This document shows, piece after piece, positions 6,794 through 10,154 of a stretch of DNA of 10,154 nucleotides. Each line of letters starts with the position of its first letter. Position 1 is the first letter of the stretch. A model generated the notes under the pieces. The model ran no database searches. It was not told where the DNA came from and was given only the letters and a program-made list of their open reading frames with translations. The DNA is taken from contig PIXW01000241.1 in the NCBI GenBank assembly GCA_003601535.1, positions 1 to 10,154 of the forward strand, given 5' to 3'. A program made the translations under genes and the position numbers. The stretch is from ANME-2 cluster archaeon (GTDB taxonomy: Archaea; Halobacteriota; Methanosarcinia; Methanosarcinales; Methanogasteraceae).

Positions 6794-6943
6794 TGGGATA
6801 TGTGCGGTGGAAGTGAAAAAATACCGGCGGCGCCACCGCTTACAACCCGATGTTTTCGACCGCCGCCTGCATTGCTGTATGAAATTAAAAGAGAAGTAAT
6901 CCCAGTTGTGACAGAAAACTCCACCGGTGTGGTATGCCCAACT
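6794..6943. other. Convergent gap after pyrI with interleaved GC-rich inverted repeats
   Basis: No gene is seen in these 150 bases between the convergent ends of pyrI and the VWA gene. Two perfect 7-base inverted repeats are present: GCGGTGG (6804-6810) with CCACCGC (6833-6839), and GGCGGCG (6826-6832) with CGCCGCC (6861-6867). Their arms interleave, the second stem's left arm abutting the first stem's right arm, which is the order of an H-type pseudoknot with loops of 15, 0 and 21 bases; alternatively they form two competing hairpins. The palindrome CACCGGTG lies at 6922-6929. Terminator or 3' UTR structure is the simplest reading. No T-run follows directly. Confidence 0.4.
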
Positions 6944-9310
6944 TCACGCCTTCCGCATCCTCTTAATCTCCCGCAGCCTCCGCACCGCCACCTCGCCTAC
7001 AAAGATGATCATCGCAGCGAGCAGGAACGGCATCCTCTTCTCCTCATGTTCCTGAACCTTGCGCGTGGATCGCTCTCTCAGATTGTTGAGCAGTGGCTCA
7101 ATCTCGTCCTCGGCATACACACCCCCACCAAATGTCCTGATCGTGTCATAGAAGTCTTCTGACAATCCAACCTCTCGAAATTCCTCTGGATAGTTTACAG
7201 CGATCGCATATCCAGAAATATCCAGAAATCCGGGAGAATCTGTCTGAATTGAGGTCTGGTACAGGTCTTTGTCGATCTGCGAGAGTTCAAGTTTCTTCCC
7301 ATCCAGATTTATGCTCGGAATCGTATCTGACCTGACATTGATGACCGCGGGATCGCCGAGATGAACATCATCGCCAGAGATTGCGATCTCATCGTTTCTT
7401 CTCGGATCTCCAACTGCCCAGTTGACCATTCTTGAGATCAGAAGTGCGTTTTCGCCGCTGTAGAGTGCGCCGCTCCATCCGGCGCCGTCATCGGTGCTGA
7501 ATGCGACCACATGCCCCATGCCAAACCTCCATGCTGTGACGACCGGCTTTCCTGCGTCGGTCGTGACCAGCGTCTGTGCGCCGGTCTTCGGGGTGACGGC
7601 GTTGTATCCGGTGATCGATCCGGATAGTTTGAGATCCTTGCTGATGAAATGGCGTGGATTCAGGACGGTGACCGGGAACTCTCCTTTTGTTGTATCCTTT
7701 GGCTCTTCTGGCTTCTCTCCAAAGATGATATTCAACCGCTCGGATTCGGTTGGTCTGTAATAGATTCCACCACCTTCCGATGCCAGTGATCGCATAAAAT
7801 CCTCGTCTGTCGTCTCACCAACACCAACGGCATAAGTGGTGATGCCAGCATCAGCCATACTTTTTGCAAGATTCAGACAGGTATCCGGGTTGCTCGTTTT
7901 TCCATCCGAGATGATGATCACATTCTTCGCACCGGTGTACCCGTCCAGCATCTTGAAGGCAGCATCCTGTGCCGTGTTCATATGCGTGGTTCCGCCGTGT
8001 TTTAATCGCTTGATGCTATCCTCGATTACGCTCTTGTACAATCCTCGGGTCAGCGGAGACACGATATATGCCTGCTGACTGAATGCAATGACACCAATAT
8101 GATCGTTTATACTGATTCCACGAAGTATGTTGATCGCCAGCGCCTTTTCCATACTCAGCGCCGTATTACTCCCGTAAGCTGTGCCAACACTACCTGAAAT
8201 GTCGATCACGATCACGACCCCTACGGTTTTCCCTTTCCCTGCACTTTCCTTTGATTTTGTCGGAAGCAGCGTCTCAAACTGCGAGTCGTAATATCCGCCT
8301 TTGTCGTAAGCGCGATCTCCCCCAACGACCACAAGTCCGCCGCCATCCTGCAGATAGGTTCTCAATTTACTGATCTCTTCGTTATCGAGGTCGTTTACAT
8401 GGATATTATCAAGAACCAGAGCAAGATATTGATCCTGATCAAGCGATGCTGCAGAGCTGACGCGCGAGGTGTCGTACAGTTCTGATAGTGTCCGGGACAA
8501 CGGAGAATCGCGGTCAGACACCAGAAGAATTTTTGGTTTCGGGATCGCATAGACCGATTTGTAGAATACATTATTAATCGATCTCAAATCCTCGCTTTCG
8601 GGCATGATCTCTGCTTTTATGGTGTGAGAACCGGTACTTCCAAAGGTGTACGAGATCGGTGTGGTCTTCTCTCGTCCGGTTTGTGTGATTGTCTCCTCGT
8701 CGATCTTCGTTCCATCGATCCATACCGAAAGCGTGTACCTTGCATCCTTGCCTGCCTGCCGCACCACGATTCCAAACGACTGCTCACTACCCACGATCAC
8801 ATCCTTCCCACCAGCGATCTCGACGCTCAGATCGTTCTGCTCTGGCTCCTGCCGTATGGCACAGACCGTGGTGTTAATGGTTGATGCGAATGCGATGGTA
8901 TCAGCCAGGTCAAGCCCGTGATTGTTGTTGCCATCGCTCACAAGCAGGATGTTGTCGTTCCCTCGCGCAAACTCAGTGATCGCATCTCCGATTGCTGATC
9001 GATTCCCTGTGATCTGGTGGATGTCAGCAGGAGTGCGGCTCCGGAGCCGGTCATACAGCCGCTGTCCGGTATCGTTGTCAAAGAGTTTCATGCTCCCGGT
9101 GTGGTCATCGATGATGGTGACGCTCGGCGTTTCATCGAACGTTGTCCGCACCACCAGATTGTATGGAGAAGCGAGCGATACGATCAGTAACATAAGCACG
9201 ACGGCACGGGTTGCGAGCAGTCCTTTCCTGTGCCCGTTCTTGATCAGGTACGCTGTTGCAACGAGCACAGGAATGATCAGCAGAAGGCGGTATGGGTGCG
9301 CTAAGAACAT
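6944..9310 (-). CDS. Large membrane-anchored protein with two von Willebrand A domains
   Basis: The 788-residue protein has two N-terminal membrane segments (about 5-23 and 36-50) joined by a basic loop, and one near the C-terminus (about 760-776) followed by a basic tail. The positive-inside rule places the roughly 700 residues between them outside the cell. Domains in order: a first VWA-like domain about 63-152 with DDHTGS (68-73), a DxTxS variant of the metal site, and LVSDGN; a beta-sandwich-like part about 165-255; a glutamine-amidotransferase-like stretch about 258-350 with GGGLVVVGG (323-331); a second VWA domain about 362-530 with the full DISGS metal site (370-374), TTHMN and ISDGKTS; then a continuation of the amidotransferase-like fold about 545-635. 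This order resembles bacterial BatA-like VWA membrane proteins, whose roles are mostly unknown; surface adhesion, assembly or envelope quality control are guesses. No MoxR ATPase is in the window. The gene starts 77 bases after cbiG on the same strand. Confidence 0.88.
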   Translation of the reverse strand: MFLAHPYRLLLIIPVLVATAYLIKNGHRKGLLATRAVVLMLLIVSLASPYNLVVRTTFDETPSVTIIDDHTGSMKLFDNDTGQRLYDRLRSRTPADIHQITGNRSAIGDAITEFARGNDNILLVSDGNNNHGLDLADTIAFASTINTTVCAIRQEPEQNDLSVEIAGGKDVIVGSEQSFGIVVRQAGKDARYTLSVWIDGTKIDEETITQTGREKTTPISYTFGSTGSHTIKAEIMPESEDLRSINNVFYKSVYAIPKPKILLVSDRDSPLSRTLSELYDTSRVSSAASLDQDQYLALVLDNIHVNDLDNEEISKLRTYLQDGGGLVVVGGDRAYDKGGYYDSQFETLLPTKSKESAGKGKTVGVVIVIDISGSVGTAYGSNTALSMEKALAINILRGISINDHIGVIAFSQQAYIVSPLTRGLYKSVIEDSIKRLKHGGTTHMNTAQDAAFKMLDGYTGAKNVIIISDGKTSNPDTCLNLAKSMADAGITTYAVGVGETTDEDFMRSLASEGGGIYYRPTESERLNIIFGEKPEEPKDTTKGEFPVTVLNPRHFISKDLKLSGSITGYNAVTPKTGAQTLVTTDAGKPVVTAWRFGMGHVVAFSTDDGAGWSGALYSGENALLISRMVNWAVGDPRRNDEIAISGDDVHLGDPAVINVRSDTIPSINLDGKKLELSQIDKDLYQTSIQTDSPGFLDISGYAIAVNYPEEFREVGLSEDFYDTIRTFGGGVYAEDEIEPLLNNLRERSTRKVQEHEEKRMPFLLAAMIIFVGEVAVRRLREIKRMRKA

Positions 9311-9387
9311 GGATGCGTGTTATTTGGAAGGGAGGATTGTAAATCTTGCTCTCTGTGAGACGAAGTGAGATGGACTGCTGTATCACA

Positions 9388-9717
9388 TCATTTCACAACC
9401 TCGCTCGCATTCGTGATCACCGGATCAGCGCCAAGTACAGAGAGCTGTGTTGCGATCTCGTTTGCGCCATGATGCCCGCCAACAAGTGCGATCGCGTGTC
9501 TGAGCGCACAGTCAACGACCACAACAGCGGGATCGGTCCACTTGCTGGAGAGGAGCGGCGCAATCTTCCTGACAGCGATACCGCAGGACATGATTGCGAT
9601 GATCGCATCGTATTCGAATGCATCAGAGAACGCGGATTCCGAGTACCAGATCAGATCGCCTCCGGTAAGATCGCAAACCTGCTCTGCAACCGCACGGTTG
9701 CGCTCAAATGATATCAC
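9388..9717 (-). CDS. Short CbiG: only the N-terminal domain of cobalt-precorrin-5A hydrolase
   Basis: These 109 residues match the CbiG N-terminal domain: FERNRAVAEQ (4-13), DAIIAIMSCGIAVRKIAPLL (37-56), KWTDPAVVVVD (59-69) and GGHHGANE (80-87). CbiG opens the ring lactone of cobalt-precorrin-5A and releases a two-carbon unit in the anaerobic cobalamin pathway. Full-length CbiG is usually around 300 residues or more, with a middle and a C-terminal domain; here the frame stops after ITNASEVVK, and the 77 bases before the next gene encode nothing CbiG-like in any frame. So this is either a natural single-domain version with the rest encoded elsewhere (for example fused to CbiH) or a broken gene. 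The GTG start at 9717 overlaps the cbiF stop by 4 bases (GTGA), so the two are cotranslated. The intact, well conserved domain argues for a functional protein. Confidence 0.85.
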   Translation of the reverse strand: MISFERNRAVAEQVCDLTGGDLIWYSESAFSDAFEYDAIIAIMSCGIAVRKIAPLLSSKWTDPAVVVVDCALRHAIALVGGHHGANEIATQLSVLGADPVITNASEVVK

Positions 9718-10154
9718 TGCGATCCGTATAGATGTGACCTCCTGAAACTCTCTGGATGTATAACATCTCCGATCAGAATCATAGCCGATTGCCTGATCCT
9801 GGAATTTTTAACCTTTTCTGCGATATCAGAGACCGTTCCGATGATGATCTCCTCGTCCTGCCACGATGCATGGTACACCACCGCAGCAGGCGTCTCTGGC
9901 GGGTATTCGACTTTGTCCATGATCTCCTCGATCTTGTGAACGCCGAGAAATATCGCCATCGTAGGATGATACTTCGAGAGCTCACGTATCGTATCCGATT
10001 CAAGTGTTTCGCCTGCGGGTCTGGTTACGATCAGGGTTTCTGTCACTCCGGATAGTGTCAACTGTACTCCGAGCGAAGCAGCCGCTGCAAACAACGAAGA
10101 AACACCAGGAACAATCTCTGATTCTATGTTTTTCTCCTTTAAAGCGACGATCTG
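9714..10154 (-). CDS. cbiF: Cobalt-precorrin-4 C11-methyltransferase, 5' end outside the window
   Basis: The last 146 residues are present; the frame enters from beyond base 10154. The enzyme uses S-adenosylmethionine to methylate C11 of cobalt-precorrin-4, giving the substrate of CbiG, in the anaerobic cobalamin route. Motifs seen are VPGVSSLFAAAASLGVQLTL, VTETLIVTRPAG and VVYHASWQDEEIIIGTV, all typical of CbiF, with ISDIAEKV-like and MILIGDVI at the C-terminal end. The protein ends with a normal family tail (RRSHLYG). Its TGA overlaps the GTG start of the short cbiG gene, consistent with an operon read leftwards. The N-terminal GxGPG-type motif cannot be seen because it lies outside. Confidence 0.93.
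   Translation of the reverse strand, partial: QIVALKEKNIESEIVPGVSSLFAAAASLGVQLTLSGVTETLIVTRPAGETLESDTIRELSKYHPTMAIFLGVHKIEEIMDKVEYPPETPAAVVYHASWQDEEIIIGTVSDIAEKVKNSRIRQSAMILIGDVIHPESFRRSHLYGSQ

Noticed and set aside
8922..9368. 148-codon plus-strand frame antisense to the VWA gene
   Set aside because: It is a shadow of a clear coding sequence and its translation resembles no known protein.
9132..9387. Possible frameshifted remainder of cbiG on the minus strand
   Set aside because: The frames after the cbiG stop show no CbiG middle or C-terminal motifs and run into the VWA membrane segments.
1..10154. tRNA or rRNA genes, CRISPR arrays, transposases
   Set aside because: No cloverleaf, spaced repeat series or transposase motif was seen by eye on either strand.

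Overview
The window looks like part of an archaeal chromosome, most likely a euryarchaeon of the methanogen/ANME/alkane-oxidiser kind. The indicators are a homocysteine-biosynthesis (DUF39-type) protein with CBS domains, an archaeal pyrB-pyrI pair with a zinc-binding regulatory subunit, anaerobic (cobalt-early) cobalamin genes, and TATA-like boxes about 25-35 bases before start codons. No RNA gene, CRISPR array or insertion sequence was found. Apart from one AT-rich block, the genes share a base style that is very rich in GATC.

Layout. 1-1457 (minus, 3' end cut off): homocysteine biosynthesis protein with C-terminal CBS domains. 1520-2119 (minus): YrdC-type threonylcarbamoyl-AMP synthase (tRNA t6A). 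2159-3550 (plus, divergent): one ORF joining a cobalt-precorrin C5-methyltransferase (CbiE) to a complete prephenate dehydratase with ACT domain (PheA). 3573-5251 (minus): a two-gene cassette of an OLD/AAA_15-like ATPase and a Toprim-like DUF3226-type protein, coupled through a TGATG junction, compositionally foreign and resembling two-gene anti-phage modules. 5430-6793 (plus): pyrB-pyrI, the aspartate transcarbamoylase subunits, overlapping by 4 bases. 6944-9310 (minus): a large membrane-anchored protein with two von Willebrand A domains. 9388-9717 (minus): a CbiG reduced to its N-terminal domain. 9714-10154 (minus, 5' end cut off): cobalt-precorrin-4 C11-methyltransferase (CbiF).

How it fits together. 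Most genes are core metabolism: sulfur/homocysteine, tRNA modification, phenylalanine, pyrimidines and cobalamin. Cobalamin genes sit in two places on opposite strands (cbiF-cbiG at the right, cbiE inside the pheA fusion), so the pathway is scattered. The points most worth a second look are the CbiE-PheA fusion, the probably acquired ATPase-Toprim cassette between pheA and pyrB, the CbiG lacking its middle and C-terminal domains, and a GC-rich region after pyrI whose inverted repeats have the order of an H-type pseudoknot.
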